From the NCBI RefSeq assembly GCF_002007645.1, contig NZ_CP019791.1:2108001-2172000 (forward strand): 64,000 nucleotides of DNA, read 5' to 3'. Below the pieces are notes generated by a model. It made no database searches, had not been told where the DNA came from, and was given only the letters and a program-made list of their open reading frames with translations. Below, in pieces: positions 49,594-59,023 of the stretch; the stretch's first letter is position 1; each line of letters starts with the position of its first letter. The position numbers were made by a program, and so were the translations under genes. Origin of the DNA: Anaerohalosphaera lusitana. GTDB taxonomy: Bacteria > Planctomycetota > Phycisphaerae > Sedimentisphaerales > Anaerohalosphaeraceae.

Positions 49594-50889
49594 TTACGAG
49601 CGGTTGTGGATTATGTCTGCAACCGCTTTTATTGTTTTTTTGGTGGCGCCCTGGTTTTCGATGATGACGTTGCGGGCGTTCGAGGCGATGCGGGAGGCGT
49701 ATTCTGGTTCGGTGAAGCATTTGAGGGTGGCGCGTTTTAGTTCTTGTGCGTCGGCGACTTCGATGGCTGCGTCCGCGGCGAGGAGGGCGTCGACGGTCTG
49801 TTTGAAGTTGAATGTGTGCGGGCCGAAGATGGTGCACTTGCCGAGGGCGGCGGTTTCGATCATGTCCGAGCCGCCCATTGGGACCAGTGATCTGCCAACG
49901 AAGACGATCTTTGCGAGGGAGTAGAATTTGCGGAGGTCGCCCATTGTGTCGCCGAGGATGATGTCGGGTTTGCCTTCGGCGGAGGTGTTGCCGTCTTTGA
50001 TGGTGCTGTAGCGGATGTGAGAGTAGGGGGATCGTTCGATCATTGCGTTGACTTCGTCGAAGCGTTCGGGTTTGCGCGGGACAACGGCCATGCGGAGGTT
50101 CTGGAGGTCGGGATGGGTGCGGAGTTCGGTGAAGATGTCGAGGGCGATCCATTCTTCGTCGGGGCCTGTGTTGCCTACGACCCAGAAGGGTTCGTCTCCG
50201 AGATCGATCTGTTTTGCGAGTTCGTCTGAGCCGGGGAGCTTGTCGGCGATCTGGGCGGTGTCGTACTTGAGGGAGCTGGTGACGCGGACCTTTTGGGGAT
50301 CACAGCCGAGGGCGATGAACCGCTGGGCGTATTCGTCTGTCTGGGCGAGAATGAGTTCGAGCTTGCGGAACATCCAGCGGGCGGCGGGTTTTATCTTTTT
50401 GTAGACGGGGTAGCTTTTGTCACTGAGCCGGCCGTTGACGACGATGACGGGGATGTGCTTTTTGTGGGCGATGGCGGCGAAATTTGGCCAGACTTCGAGT
50501 TCGATGAGCAGGCAGGCGGAAGGGTTCAGGTTTTTGAATGCGCGGCGGACGAAGGGTGAGAAGTCGAGGGGGTAGAAGAAGACGGTGTGGTCGTCGGCGT
50601 AGAGTTTTTGTGCGCGGGCGTGGCCGGTGTCGGTGGTGGTGCTGATGACGATCTCGTGGTCGGGGAAGCGGTCGGTCAGGTCGGTGATGAGCTTGCGGGT
50701 CTGGTTTACTTCGCCTACGCTGACGGCGTGGATCCAGATGCATGGTTTTTCGGGGTGTTTACGGTCTATCCTGCCGAAACGCTGCGCCCAGCCGGTGCGG
50801 TAGCGACCCTGTTTGAAGGCGCGATAGAGGGCCTTGGGAGCGACGAGGATCGCGGCGAGGAGGTAAATTGTGTTTAAAATATATTCCAT
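49594..50889 (-). CDS. waaA: 3-deoxy-D-manno-octulosonic acid (Kdo) transferase
   Basis: 431 residues from the ATG at 50889. An N-terminal membrane anchor (YILNTIYLLAAILVAPKAL) precedes a GT-B glycosyltransferase (GT30). IWIHAVSVGEVNQTRKLI, FFYPLDFSPFVRRAF, ELEVWPNF and the C-terminal MGGSDMIETAALGKCTIFGPHTFNF are WaaA signatures. It adds Kdo to lipid A precursors, so the organism makes an LPS core. The start has no clear Shine-Dalgarno. The gene is on the minus strand in a G-rich top-strand region, so its coding strand is C-rich. Confidence 0.95.
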   Translation of the reverse strand: MEYILNTIYLLAAILVAPKALYRAFKQGRYRTGWAQRFGRIDRKHPEKPCIWIHAVSVGEVNQTRKLITDLTDRFPDHEIVISTTTDTGHARAQKLYADDHTVFFYPLDFSPFVRRAFKNLNPSACLLIELEVWPNFAAIAHKKHIPVIVVNGRLSDKSYPVYKKIKPAARWMFRKLELILAQTDEYAQRFIALGCDPQKVRVTSSLKYDTAQIADKLPGSDELAKQIDLGDEPFWVVGNTGPDEEWIALDIFTELRTHPDLQNLRMAVVPRKPERFDEVNAMIERSPYSHIRYSTIKDGNTSAEGKPDIILGDTMGDLRKFYSLAKIVFVGRSLVPMGGSDMIETAALGKCTIFGPHTFNFKQTVDALLAADAAIEVADAQELKRATLKCFTEPEYASRIASNARNVIIENQGATKKTIKAVADIIHNRS

Positions 50890-51088
50890 TTTAATTCTTT
50901 TCGCGGCAAAAACTTTTATATTATGTCGTAAGTGCCGCTGTGTCAAATGGATAGAATGCGTTTTTGTTGATACGGCAGGTTCTCGTAAACTGCGGTTCTA
51001 TATTTGAGGATAAGGAGTCGTTTAATATGTCTGTTTATTTAGGGAATTCTTGACTTAAGGGGAAATATCGCTTATTTAGAACACTTCT

Positions 51089-51161
51089 GTCTCCGTAGCT
51101 CAACGGATAGAGCGCTGGCCTCCGAAGCCAGAGGTTGGAGGTTCGAATCCTCCCGGGGACG
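51089..51161 (+). tRNA. tRNA-Arg (anticodon CCG)
   Basis: 73 bases. Acceptor GTCTCCG pairs with CGGGGAC (one G-T pair). The anticodon stem CTGGC/GCCAG holds CTCCGAA, and the T-arm has GGTTCGAAT. Discriminator G; CCA is not encoded. Confidence 0.96.
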
Positions 51162-51426
51162 TTTTTGAGACAGCTTCCAGTCGAGGCGGCGAAGGCAGAG
51201 AGAGGGTTTGTTGGCCGTTTAGAGTTGCGAGGCAGGGTAATCAGGAGGTTTTGCTGTTTTGAGGACCGGTTTTTTGTGGGTACATATTCAAGCCATCTCA
51301 GAAACTTGTTTTGTTTTACGGGATCGCTTTGTCGTGATTTCGTCAATTTATAGAACTATCTGAACTGTGTGTGCGGTGCGCAGGGCAGGTTAAGTACGAT
51401 ACTATCAAATGTAAGGGAGTGTTTTC

Positions 51427-52734
51427 ATGTCACAGTCGAACAGGTTCAACAGACGACAGTTTTTGAAGGCAAGTGCGGGGGTGATCGGGGCGTTCACTAT
51501 CGTTCCGCGGCACGTACTTGGGGGCAACGGGCATGTGGCTCCCAGTGAGATGCTCAATCACGCGATCATCGGCTGCGGCGGCATCTGCAGTGCTCATCTG
51601 GGTTATGTAGCTGAAGATCCGAGGCGCAAGCTGGTTGCTTTGTGCGATGTCGATTCGGATCGGCTGGCAGGCAAGCTGGCGGGCGTCGACAAGGGCGTGA
51701 AGGGTTATGAGGATTTCCGGGATGTACTCGCTCGGCCGGACGTTGATGTTGTGCACGTTGCGACGCCGCCTCACTGGCACGGTCTTATGAGTGTTGCGGC
51801 TGCCGAGGCGGGCAAGGATATATGGTGCGAGAAGCCTATGACGCGGACGATCTATGAGGGTCAGAAGGTCGTCGAGGCTGTTCAGCGGAACAACCGCATA
51901 TTCAGGATCAATACGTGGTTCCGGTTCAAGGGCGGTTTTGCAGGCGGATACCATACTTATGACGGCAGCGGCGCTGAGGTAAGGCCCACACGCAAGCTGG
52001 TCAAGAGCGGTCTTTTGGGATGGCCGTTGAAGGTGACGATAGGCAGGGCGAGCGGTCTGAACTGGAAGCAGGATGTCTGGGTCGGTAAGACCGGGCTTGT
52101 TCCGCAGTCTGTGCCGGACAATCTCAATTATGACATGTGGCTGGGGCCGGCGCCGCGCAAGTATTATCATCCGCATCGCACACATGCTTCGTTCCGTGGT
52201 TACTGGGATTACGACGGCGGCGGACTGGGTGATATGGGACAGCACTACCTGGATCCTGTGCAGTTTATACTGGGCAAGGACAATACGAGTCCGCAGGAAG
52301 TTATCGTCGAGACACAGCAGCAGCATACGGATGCTGTTCTGCCGTGGCGGCGGGTGACATACAAGTATGCCGACGGCTGCGAGGTCATACTGGACGGCGA
52401 CAACCGTGACGAAAATGCAGCGTTTATCGAGGGGCCTGGCGGTAAGCTGTATAAGAATTTCAAGTCGGACATTCCGAATATCAAGCAGAAGGTGGCTGAG
52501 ATGCCTGACCTTGAGCCGGTCGTTACGGACTTCACCGAGGCGGTTCTTAATCGCAAGAAGTTTGCCCTGAACGAGGTCAACGGGCACCGTTCGTGTACGA
52601 TGGTGAACATGGCGAAGATCGCGGTGAGGCTTGGCAGAAATCTGAAGTTCGATCCGGACAAGCAGATGTTCATCGGTGACGATGAGGCGAACCGCATGAT
52701 GCGTCAGCCGATGCGTGCTCCGTGGGTTATATAG
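51427..52734 (+). CDS. Tat-exported Gfo/Idh/MocA-family oxidoreductase
   Basis: 435 residues. The twin-arginine signal is FNRRQFLKASAG. The mature protein has a Rossmann start (HAIIGCGGICSAHL) and the family motif DIWCEKPMTRT. A long C-terminal domain (WLGPAPRKYYHPHR, GGGLGDMGQHYLDP) is typical of the planctomycete secreted group. It presumably oxidises or reduces sugars in the periplasm with a tightly bound cofactor. It is the first gene of a two-gene operon with the DUF1080 protein. Confidence 0.92.
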   Translation: MSQSNRFNRRQFLKASAGVIGAFTIVPRHVLGGNGHVAPSEMLNHAIIGCGGICSAHLGYVAEDPRRKLVALCDVDSDRLAGKLAGVDKGVKGYEDFRDVLARPDVDVVHVATPPHWHGLMSVAAAEAGKDIWCEKPMTRTIYEGQKVVEAVQRNNRIFRINTWFRFKGGFAGGYHTYDGSGAEVRPTRKLVKSGLLGWPLKVTIGRASGLNWKQDVWVGKTGLVPQSVPDNLNYDMWLGPAPRKYYHPHRTHASFRGYWDYDGGGLGDMGQHYLDPVQFILGKDNTSPQEVIVETQQQHTDAVLPWRRVTYKYADGCEVILDGDNRDENAAFIEGPGGKLYKNFKSDIPNIKQKVAEMPDLEPVVTDFTEAVLNRKKFALNEVNGHRSCTMVNMAKIAVRLGRNLKFDPDKQMFIGDDEANRMMRQPMRAPWVI

Positions 52735-52804
52735 CGGCTGCGGATCAGCGACTGGCTTAGGTAAATTTTTAGAATGACGACTGGATATAAAGGAAGGTAA
52801 GAAT

Positions 52805-54955
52805 ATGAGAACTCTGAAGATGTTATTTGGGATGATGGTTGTGCTCGGCGCGATCGCGGTCGGTCAGGCGGCTAATCCTGCAATTGACAGGATCACCGAA
52901 CAGATGCCGGCGAACAGTTCTGCGATGAGGGACAGCCTGGCTGTGCAACTCGTTGGTATGACTCCGGAATCGGTTGAGTATCTTGCGGGCAAGCTGACGC
53001 CTTACGATGAGGGTCGGCCCGGAGCTGAATACGGAATAAGTGCGATGACCGATTTTATAATGGATCAGAAGAAAGATGCGATTCGCGAAGACTATGCAAT
53101 GCTGCTGGCGGAGATGATCGATGATGTGCCGGACAAGCTGGGCAAGGCGTTTTTGATCGAGCAGTTGAGGCTCGTGGGCGACGAGGAAGTTGTCGATACC
53201 GTGGCGGAATATCTGAATGACAGCTTTCTGTGTGATTTTGCGACGCGGACGCTGCTGACTATAGGCGGCGATTCTGTTGAGGCAAAACTGCTGGCTGCTT
53301 TTGACACGGCTTATCCGGAGAACAAGTTGCACCTGATGCAGGGACTTGGCGAGATGCAGAGCATGGCAGGGGCGGACAGGATCCAGCCTTATGCTGCGAG
53401 CAAGAACTGGAAGATGCGTAAGGCGGCACTGCAGGCGCTGGCGAATATCGGCAAGGCTTCTTCGCGTGGTGTTTTGAAGAATGCTGTCAATGTCGATGAT
53501 GCGTACAAGAAGGCGGACAATGCTTCGCTGTATCTTCTGTTCGCGCGTCGTCAGGCTGAGCAGGGCAAGTATGATGCATGTGCGAGAATCTGCAATGAAG
53601 TGGCGGGTATGTTCGGTGACGACAGTTATATCGGGTCCGCAGCGGGCGATAGTATGGCGAAGGCTATCGGGCTTGATAATGTCGATAAGATCAAGAACGC
53701 TCAGCTTCGCGAAAAGGCTGAGAAGCAGATCCGGGCGAGTCTTGCAACGGCTCCGACTCCGCCGGAAGGTTTCAAGGCGTTGTTCAACGGTAAGAGCCTG
53801 GCGGGCTGGAAGAAGCATGATAATCTGCCCAGCGGGCCAGGCGGCAAGTGGTACGTCGAGGACGGTGCGATCGTTGGTATGCAGCATCCGCCTAAGAAGG
53901 GCGGCTTCCTGGTGACGGAAGAGTCGTTTGAGGATTACGAGCTGCTGCTTGAGACGAAGATCGACTGGCCGTTTGACAGTGGCGTGTTTTTGCGTGTAGG
54001 ACCTGAGGGCAAGAGTCATCAGGTTACGCTGGACTATCGGCCCGGCGGTCAGATCGGGTCCATTTACTGTCCTTGGACGCACGGCAGGGTGCATGCTGTG
54101 CCGGATTCACTGGATCTGTTCAAGAGGGGCGAATGGAACAAGATCCGGATCGTTTGCGAAGGTGAGCCTGCAAGGATCAAGTTCTGGCTGAACGGCGAGA
54201 TGGTTACGGACTTCCAGCATACCGAGCAGACGACCGCGGGCATTCCTGAAGAGGGCGGTATCGCGCTGCAGGTGCACCCGGGCGGTGAGGGCTATGAGGA
54301 CAGCAAGGCGATGTTCCGCAATATCTTCGTTCGCAGGATAGAGTCGGAATCGAAGATGAACGAGCTTACCGCAGATGAAAAAGAGCAAGGGTTCGATCTG
54401 CTGTTCAACGGCAAGGACCTGACGGGCTGGGTCGGCAACAAGGCCAGCTACGGCGTTGAAAACGGTATTCTGTTCTGCCGTAAGGGTACGGGCAGGAACA
54501 TCTATACTGAGGACACTTATGATAATTTTGTGCTGCGTTTCGATTTCAGGCTGCAGCCCGGTACTAACAATGGGCTGGGAATCAGGACGCCTGCAAGCGG
54601 TGACGCAGCGTATGTTGGCATGGAACTTCAGATACTGGATAATACCGCTGACAAGTACAGCAATCTAAAGCCATATCAGTATCACGGTTCTGTCTACGGC
54701 GTAATACCGGCCAAACGCGGTTATCTGAACCCGGTCGGCGAGTGGAACCGGCAGGAAGTGATCGCGGACGGGTACGATATCAAGGTGATACTAAACGGCG
54801 AGACGATCCTGGACGGTAATATCAAGGAAGCCTCAGAGGGCGGCACGATCGACGGCAGGGACCATCCGGGTCTGCTGAACGAGTCGGGGCATATTGGATT
54901 CCTTGGTCATGGCGACTTTGTGGAATTCAAGAATATCCGCATCAAGGAACTGTAA
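52805..54955 (+). CDS. Exported protein with HEAT-like region and two DUF1080 (3-keto-disaccharide hydrolase) domains
   Basis: 716 residues. A signal peptide (MLFGMMVVLGAIAVGQA) is followed by alpha-helical repeat-like sequence (about 30-310). DUF1080 domain one is about 320-522 (FKALFNGKSLAGWKK) and domain two about 527-716 (FDLLFNGKDLTGWVG, GLGIRTP, ELQILD). DUF1080 domains have a concanavalin-like fold, and some hydrolyse 3-keto-glycosides made by Gfo/Idh-type oxidoreductases, which fits the upstream gene. The two domains differ enough to have separate substrates. A terminator follows at 54979. Confidence 0.9.
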   Translation: MRTLKMLFGMMVVLGAIAVGQAANPAIDRITEQMPANSSAMRDSLAVQLVGMTPESVEYLAGKLTPYDEGRPGAEYGISAMTDFIMDQKKDAIREDYAMLLAEMIDDVPDKLGKAFLIEQLRLVGDEEVVDTVAEYLNDSFLCDFATRTLLTIGGDSVEAKLLAAFDTAYPENKLHLMQGLGEMQSMAGADRIQPYAASKNWKMRKAALQALANIGKASSRGVLKNAVNVDDAYKKADNASLYLLFARRQAEQGKYDACARICNEVAGMFGDDSYIGSAAGDSMAKAIGLDNVDKIKNAQLREKAEKQIRASLATAPTPPEGFKALFNGKSLAGWKKHDNLPSGPGGKWYVEDGAIVGMQHPPKKGGFLVTEESFEDYELLLETKIDWPFDSGVFLRVGPEGKSHQVTLDYRPGGQIGSIYCPWTHGRVHAVPDSLDLFKRGEWNKIRIVCEGEPARIKFWLNGEMVTDFQHTEQTTAGIPEEGGIALQVHPGGEGYEDSKAMFRNIFVRRIESESKMNELTADEKEQGFDLLFNGKDLTGWVGNKASYGVENGILFCRKGTGRNIYTEDTYDNFVLRFDFRLQPGTNNGLGIRTPASGDAAYVGMELQILDNTADKYSNLKPYQYHGSVYGVIPAKRGYLNPVGEWNRQEVIADGYDIKVILNGETILDGNIKEASEGGTIDGRDHPGLLNESGHIGFLGHGDFVEFKNIRIKEL

Positions 54956-54978
54956 ACCGGTTCAAGAAGAAGATTATG

Positions 54979-55012
54979 AAGCCCGCTGATCTTGTGATTG
55001 GCGGGCTTTTTT
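54979..55012 (+). terminator. Rho-independent terminator after the DUF1080 gene
   Basis: AAGCCCGC and GCGGGCTT form an 8-bp stem with a 14-base loop, then TTTT. It separates the oxidoreductase/DUF1080 operon from the sialic acid operon. Confidence 0.85.
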
Positions 55013-55052
55013 GTTTTTGCGGCTGGAAAATTTGGTTATGCGCGAAAAAGTT

Positions 55053-55081
55053 TTGACAATTTCGCGGCAAGCCGTTAATAT
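55053..55081 (+). promoter_or_regulatory. Promoter of the sialic acid operon
   Basis: TTGACA at 55053-55058, 17 bases, TAATAT at 55076-55081: a perfect -35 and spacing with a good -10. Predicted start near 55088. Confidence 0.75.
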
Positions 55082-55093
55082 GTCCTACAATAC

Positions 55094-55101
55094 TACATGT
55101 A
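55094..55101. promoter_or_regulatory. Candidate GntR operator core
   Basis: TACATGTA is an 8-bp perfect palindrome just downstream of the predicted transcription start and 22 bases before the regulator's ATG. FadR-type proteins bind short palindromes, so autoregulation is likely, but this exact site is a guess. Confidence 0.35.
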
Positions 55102-55122
55102 ACTGTGCGAGGTTTTTGGAAG

Positions 55123-55827
55123 ATGAAATTAACTCCTGTTGCTAAGATGACGCTCGTGGATATGGCTGAAGGTAAGGTTCGCGAGGCGATAGTTGAATCG
55201 GGTATGAAAGTTGGGGATGTATTGCCCGGTGAGCTTGAGCTGGCCGAGCGGCTGGGGGTGAGTCGCAATGTTATGCGCGAGGCGCTGAGCCGTTTGCGGA
55301 TGCTGGGGGTGCTGGAGTCGAGAAAACGCCGGGGAATGGTTTTGAAGGAGCCGGACCTGCTGGACGGTCTGGCGAAGGTGATCGATCTGCCTGTGATAAG
55401 CAAGCCGGTAAAGCAGGACCTTTTTGAGCTGAGGCTGATAATCGAGCTTGGGATGGCGGAGCTGGTGTTCGATCGTAAGACGGATGAGGTGGTTGCTGAG
55501 CTGGAGGAGATAGTGGCTGAGGAGGAAAAGGAGAGCGGTGGAGGGGCCGTGGTGGCGCCCGAGGTGGAGGTAGATTTTCATACGCAATTGTTCAAGATGG
55601 CTGGGAATGGGACGCTGATGCGATTTCAGTCGCTTTTGGGGCCGTTTTTTGACTGGAAGAAGCAGGAGGGCGAGATCGCAAAGTTTCATGAGTCCGGCGA
55701 TGGTGTGACTCACAGGGATATTGTGGAGATACTGAAGGAGGGGACGAAGGCGGAATTTCTGGAGGCGATGCAGAGGCATTTACGGCCTCATGTGGAATGG
55801 ATAAATCAGAAGCGGTGTGAGAGTTAA
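55123..55827 (+). CDS. GntR/FadR-family transcriptional regulator
   Basis: 234 residues from the ATG at 55123 (GAGG ten bases upstream); a GTG at 55105 is an alternative. The winged helix is GELELAERLGVSRNVMREALSRLRMLGVLESRKRRGMVL. The C-terminal helical FCD domain carries metal-ligand type residues (ELRLIIELGMAEL, VDFHTQLFKMAGN, HRDIVEILKEG). It heads the operon for sialic acid breakdown, where E. coli uses the GntR-type NanR, so it is likely the local regulator responding to sialic acid or a breakdown product. Confidence 0.88.
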   Translation: MKLTPVAKMTLVDMAEGKVREAIVESGMKVGDVLPGELELAERLGVSRNVMREALSRLRMLGVLESRKRRGMVLKEPDLLDGLAKVIDLPVISKPVKQDLFELRLIIELGMAELVFDRKTDEVVAELEEIVAEEEKESGGGAVVAPEVEVDFHTQLFKMAGNGTLMRFQSLLGPFFDWKKQEGEIAKFHESGDGVTHRDIVEILKEGTKAEFLEAMQRHLRPHVEWINQKRCES

Positions 55828-55846
55828 TTCAATTTGAGGTATGATC

Positions 55847-57883
55847 ATGGGCAGGCGCGTTGGATTTTTCGGGCTTTTGGCAGTTGCTGTTTTCTGGGGT
55901 GTTGCGGGTTGTACGAGCGTGAGAGCGGCTGGTGATGATCCGGTGGTTGTGAATACTTCGTTCGAGGATTTTGAGCGGGGGGATTTTTCGGAGCTGGGTG
56001 CTGAGTGGGGCAAAGTATTAGCTGAGCGAGGTGATGTCCAGATCGATACGCATCATAAGAGCGGCAGTCAGTGTTTGAGGCTAATGGGCGGTGAGGGCCG
56101 ATCGGTTGTATTTGCTTTTGATGAGCCTGCGCTGGTTTATGAGATAGCTTTCTGGGCGGAGAGGTGGACTTCGCGTGCACCGTTCATGTTCCGTGTGGAC
56201 GTGAAAGGAACCGGCGGCTGGGAGGAAATTTTCAACGGCGATAAGGAAGTGCGGGTCGGCAGGGCGTTTTTGTCGCATGTGGTTATCCGGCCCGACAGTA
56301 AGATAAGTGCGGTGCGGTTCAGGTCTAATGCGCCCTCGGATACGGGGGTATTGATCGATGATCTGATGATCACGCGGCCCGTCAAGATGTCGGTGCAGTC
56401 AGTGAAGGCTGATCAGATTATCGTGCCGGTATGTCACAGGAACGAGCGTAATCCGCTTATGCGGGTCAATGTGACAACCTCCGGAAATCTCGAGCCTGCG
56501 TCGCTGGAGAAGATGGTGTTTGATCTTGAGGGAACTACGCAGGTAAGTGATATAGACGAGCTGAAGGTTTTTTACAGCGGCAGCGATGCGGGGTTTGGAG
56601 CAGGAGAGCAGTTCGGGATCGCGATGGTGCCTTATGGTAAGAGGGTGACATTCAGGGGACAGCAGCGTCTTGCTCATGGGGACAACTATTTCTGGCTTAG
56701 CTGCGAGCTGGATGAGGATGCGGACCTGATGCATAAGGTTGACGCGGTATGTGAGCGTGTCGAGATAAGCGGGTCGGCTGAGATGATCAAGCCTGCTGGT
56801 GAGAAGGATGACATTCGCAAGCGGATTGGTGTTGCGCTGCGTGATGCTGGCGATGACGGTGTACGGGCGTATCGGATACCGGGGCTTGCGACGACGAACG
56901 AGGGGACGCTGATCGCGGTTTATGATATTCGCAGGCACGGGATGGGGGATCTGCCGGGCAATATCGATGTGGGGATGAGCCGAAGTACGGATGGAGGACA
57001 GACATGGGAGCCGATGAAGGTGATCATGGATATGGGTGAGCCGCATGGACAGAATGGTGTGGGTGATCCGGCGGTTCTGGTTGATGATGTGACCGGAACG
57101 ATCTGGGTTTCGGCGCTGTGGAGCAAGGGTAACAACGGCTGGCACGGTTCTGGGCCGGGCTTGAGTCCGGATGAGACGGGGCAGTTTGTGCTCGCCAAGA
57201 GCGAGGATGACGGGAAGACCTGGTCGGAGCCTATAAATATTACGCGTCAGATCAAGAAGCCCGAGTGGCGGCTGCTGCTTCAGGGGCCGGGCAAGGGTAT
57301 TACGATGCGGGACGGTACGTTGGTTTTTCCTGCGCAGTTCCGTGATAAAAATGGAATGCCGCACAGCACGATCATTTACAGCAAAGACCGTGGTGAAACA
57401 TGGGATATCGGAACGGGTGCGAAGTCCAATACGACCGAGGCGCAGGTGGTCGAGCTTAATGACGGCAGTCTGATGCTGAATATGCGTGACAATCGGGGCG
57501 GCAGCAGGAGTGTTTATGTGACGGATGATCTGGGTAAGACGTGGGAGGCGCATCCCACGTCGCGGAAGGCTCTGATCGAGCCTGTGTGTATGGCGAGCAT
57601 TATCAGGTTCGCATCGGTGAAGGACGGCGATGAGCGGAACATACTGCTGTTCAGCAATCCTGATAGGCGATCGGGCAGGAAGGACATAACGATCAAGGCG
57701 AGTCTGGACGAGGGCATGACGTGGAAGGAAGAGAATGAGCTTTTGATACATGAGCCCTATTGTGCGGGATATTCGTGCATGACGAAGATTGATGACGAGC
57801 ATGTGGGGATATTGTATGAGGGCGGAGGGACCGCGCTGATGGTGTTCGAGAAGATACATATCGATGAGATCCTGGCTGAGTAG
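55847..57883 (+). CDS. Sialidase (GH33), lipoprotein
   Basis: 678 residues from the ATG at 55847 with GAGG upstream (an ATG 6 bases earlier is possible). Lipobox VAGC lies at about residues 19-22. Residues 40-180 are a carbohydrate-binding-like beta domain, 185-325 a linker domain, and 340-678 the six-bladed sialidase. YRIPGL is the Arg-bearing F/YRIP motif. Five Asp-boxes are seen (STDGGQTW, SEDDGKTW, SKDRGETW, TDDLGKTW, SLDEGMTW). A nucleophile-type Tyr is in EPYCAGYSC. It would cleave terminal sialic acids from glycans at the cell surface. The start of the catabolic operon fits. Confidence 0.92.
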   Translation: MGRRVGFFGLLAVAVFWGVAGCTSVRAAGDDPVVVNTSFEDFERGDFSELGAEWGKVLAERGDVQIDTHHKSGSQCLRLMGGEGRSVVFAFDEPALVYEIAFWAERWTSRAPFMFRVDVKGTGGWEEIFNGDKEVRVGRAFLSHVVIRPDSKISAVRFRSNAPSDTGVLIDDLMITRPVKMSVQSVKADQIIVPVCHRNERNPLMRVNVTTSGNLEPASLEKMVFDLEGTTQVSDIDELKVFYSGSDAGFGAGEQFGIAMVPYGKRVTFRGQQRLAHGDNYFWLSCELDEDADLMHKVDAVCERVEISGSAEMIKPAGEKDDIRKRIGVALRDAGDDGVRAYRIPGLATTNEGTLIAVYDIRRHGMGDLPGNIDVGMSRSTDGGQTWEPMKVIMDMGEPHGQNGVGDPAVLVDDVTGTIWVSALWSKGNNGWHGSGPGLSPDETGQFVLAKSEDDGKTWSEPINITRQIKKPEWRLLLQGPGKGITMRDGTLVFPAQFRDKNGMPHSTIIYSKDRGETWDIGTGAKSNTTEAQVVELNDGSLMLNMRDNRGGSRSVYVTDDLGKTWEAHPTSRKALIEPVCMASIIRFASVKDGDERNILLFSNPDRRSGRKDITIKASLDEGMTWKEENELLIHEPYCAGYSCMTKIDDEHVGILYEGGGTALMVFEKIHIDEILAE

Positions 57884-57922
57884 ATTGATGTTAAAGAGTG
57901 TGTTTTGTATGCCGGAGAAGCA

Positions 57923-58999
57923 ATGATATCGCGTGAGAGAGTATTGCTGGCCCTGAATCATATCGAGCCGGACAGGGTGCCATTTTTCTATCGGGATGTG
58001 CCCGAGGCTGAGTTCCATGTTTTGAAGGAGCTTGGGCTTAGCAGCCGGGATGAGCTGCTGGAGTATCTCGGTGTGGATTTTCGGTGGGTCGGGCCGGGGT
58101 ATGTCGGTCCGAAGCTGTTCGATCCGGAGACAGGGATAAAGCGCGATATCTGGGGGATCGAGTACAAGTATGTGAAACTTGGTGAACGTAACGGTTACTG
58201 GGAGACGGTGAGTAATCCGCTTGCGGAGTGTAAGAGTGTGGAAGAGCTGGAGGAGTATGAGTGGCCGAGGGTCGAATGGTTTGATTTTTCTGTGGTCACT
58301 GAGAAGGTTCGCAAGTACAAGGATTACGCGATCATGACCGAGCCGGGGTTTGCGTCGCCTAGTCTGTTTCAGTGTCCTGTTCAGGGGCTGCTGGGGCAGG
58401 AGAGAGCGTTTATGGATGTGATCTCGGACAGCGAATTTTTCGAGGCGATGGTCGAGAAGGTTCTCGAGTTCCAGCTTCCGTTTATTGACATGATGCTGGA
58501 GGCGGGCGGGGGCAGGATCGATCTGTTTCGGATAGGGGACGATTTCGGGACGCAGCGGGGGTTGCTGATGAGTCCGGTGCAGTGGCGGAAGGCGCTTCGG
58601 CCTGGATTGAAGGCGATGTGTGAGCTGGCGGAAAATCATCACGCGCATATTTACATGCATTCGTGCGGTGCGGTGCGTGATCTGATACCTGATCTGCTGG
58701 AGCTTGGGGTGGAGGTGCTGGATCCTTTACAGGTGACGGCGCATGGGATGGTGCCGGCTGAGCTTAAGGAGGCATATGGTGATAAGCTTTGTTTTTCGGG
58801 CGGTGTTGACGAGCAGCATCTGCTGCGTGAGGGTGATGAGCGGGCTGTATGTGAGAGTGTTGTTGAGCTGTTGGATGATATGGCGAAAGGCGGGGGATTT
58901 TTTATTGGGCCGACGCATAATTTTGAGGCAGATATTCCGGTGGGGAATATACTGGCTATGTACAGGGCGGCGGGTGATTGGTCGCAGTCGAACTATTGA
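57923..58999 (+). CDS. URO-D/MtaA-like methyltransferase-family protein, copy 1
   Basis: 358 residues from the ATG at 57923, with GGAG upstream. ISRERVLLALNHIEPDRVPFF is the family start. MHSCGAVRDLIPDLLELGVEVLDPLQ contains the H-x-C zinc-type motif of corrinoid methyltransferases (MtaA, CmuA), which true heme-pathway HemE proteins lack. It therefore more likely moves a methyl group or acts on a methylated compound than decarboxylates uroporphyrinogen. It lies between sialidase and epimerase genes. No corrinoid-binding protein is encoded here. The substrate is unknown. Confidence 0.8.
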   Translation: MISRERVLLALNHIEPDRVPFFYRDVPEAEFHVLKELGLSSRDELLEYLGVDFRWVGPGYVGPKLFDPETGIKRDIWGIEYKYVKLGERNGYWETVSNPLAECKSVEELEEYEWPRVEWFDFSVVTEKVRKYKDYAIMTEPGFASPSLFQCPVQGLLGQERAFMDVISDSEFFEAMVEKVLEFQLPFIDMMLEAGGGRIDLFRIGDDFGTQRGLLMSPVQWRKALRPGLKAMCELAENHHAHIYMHSCGAVRDLIPDLLELGVEVLDPLQVTAHGMVPAELKEAYGDKLCFSGGVDEQHLLREGDERAVCESVVELLDDMAKGGGFFIGPTHNFEADIPVGNILAMYRAAGDWSQSNY

Positions 59000-59023
59000 G
59001 AATGTCAGGTAAAGGGTTACAGA

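Noticed and set aside
56399-58660. 753-codon minus-strand frame
   Set aside because: Opposite the sialidase and first URO-D-like gene; composition is that of a shadow frame.
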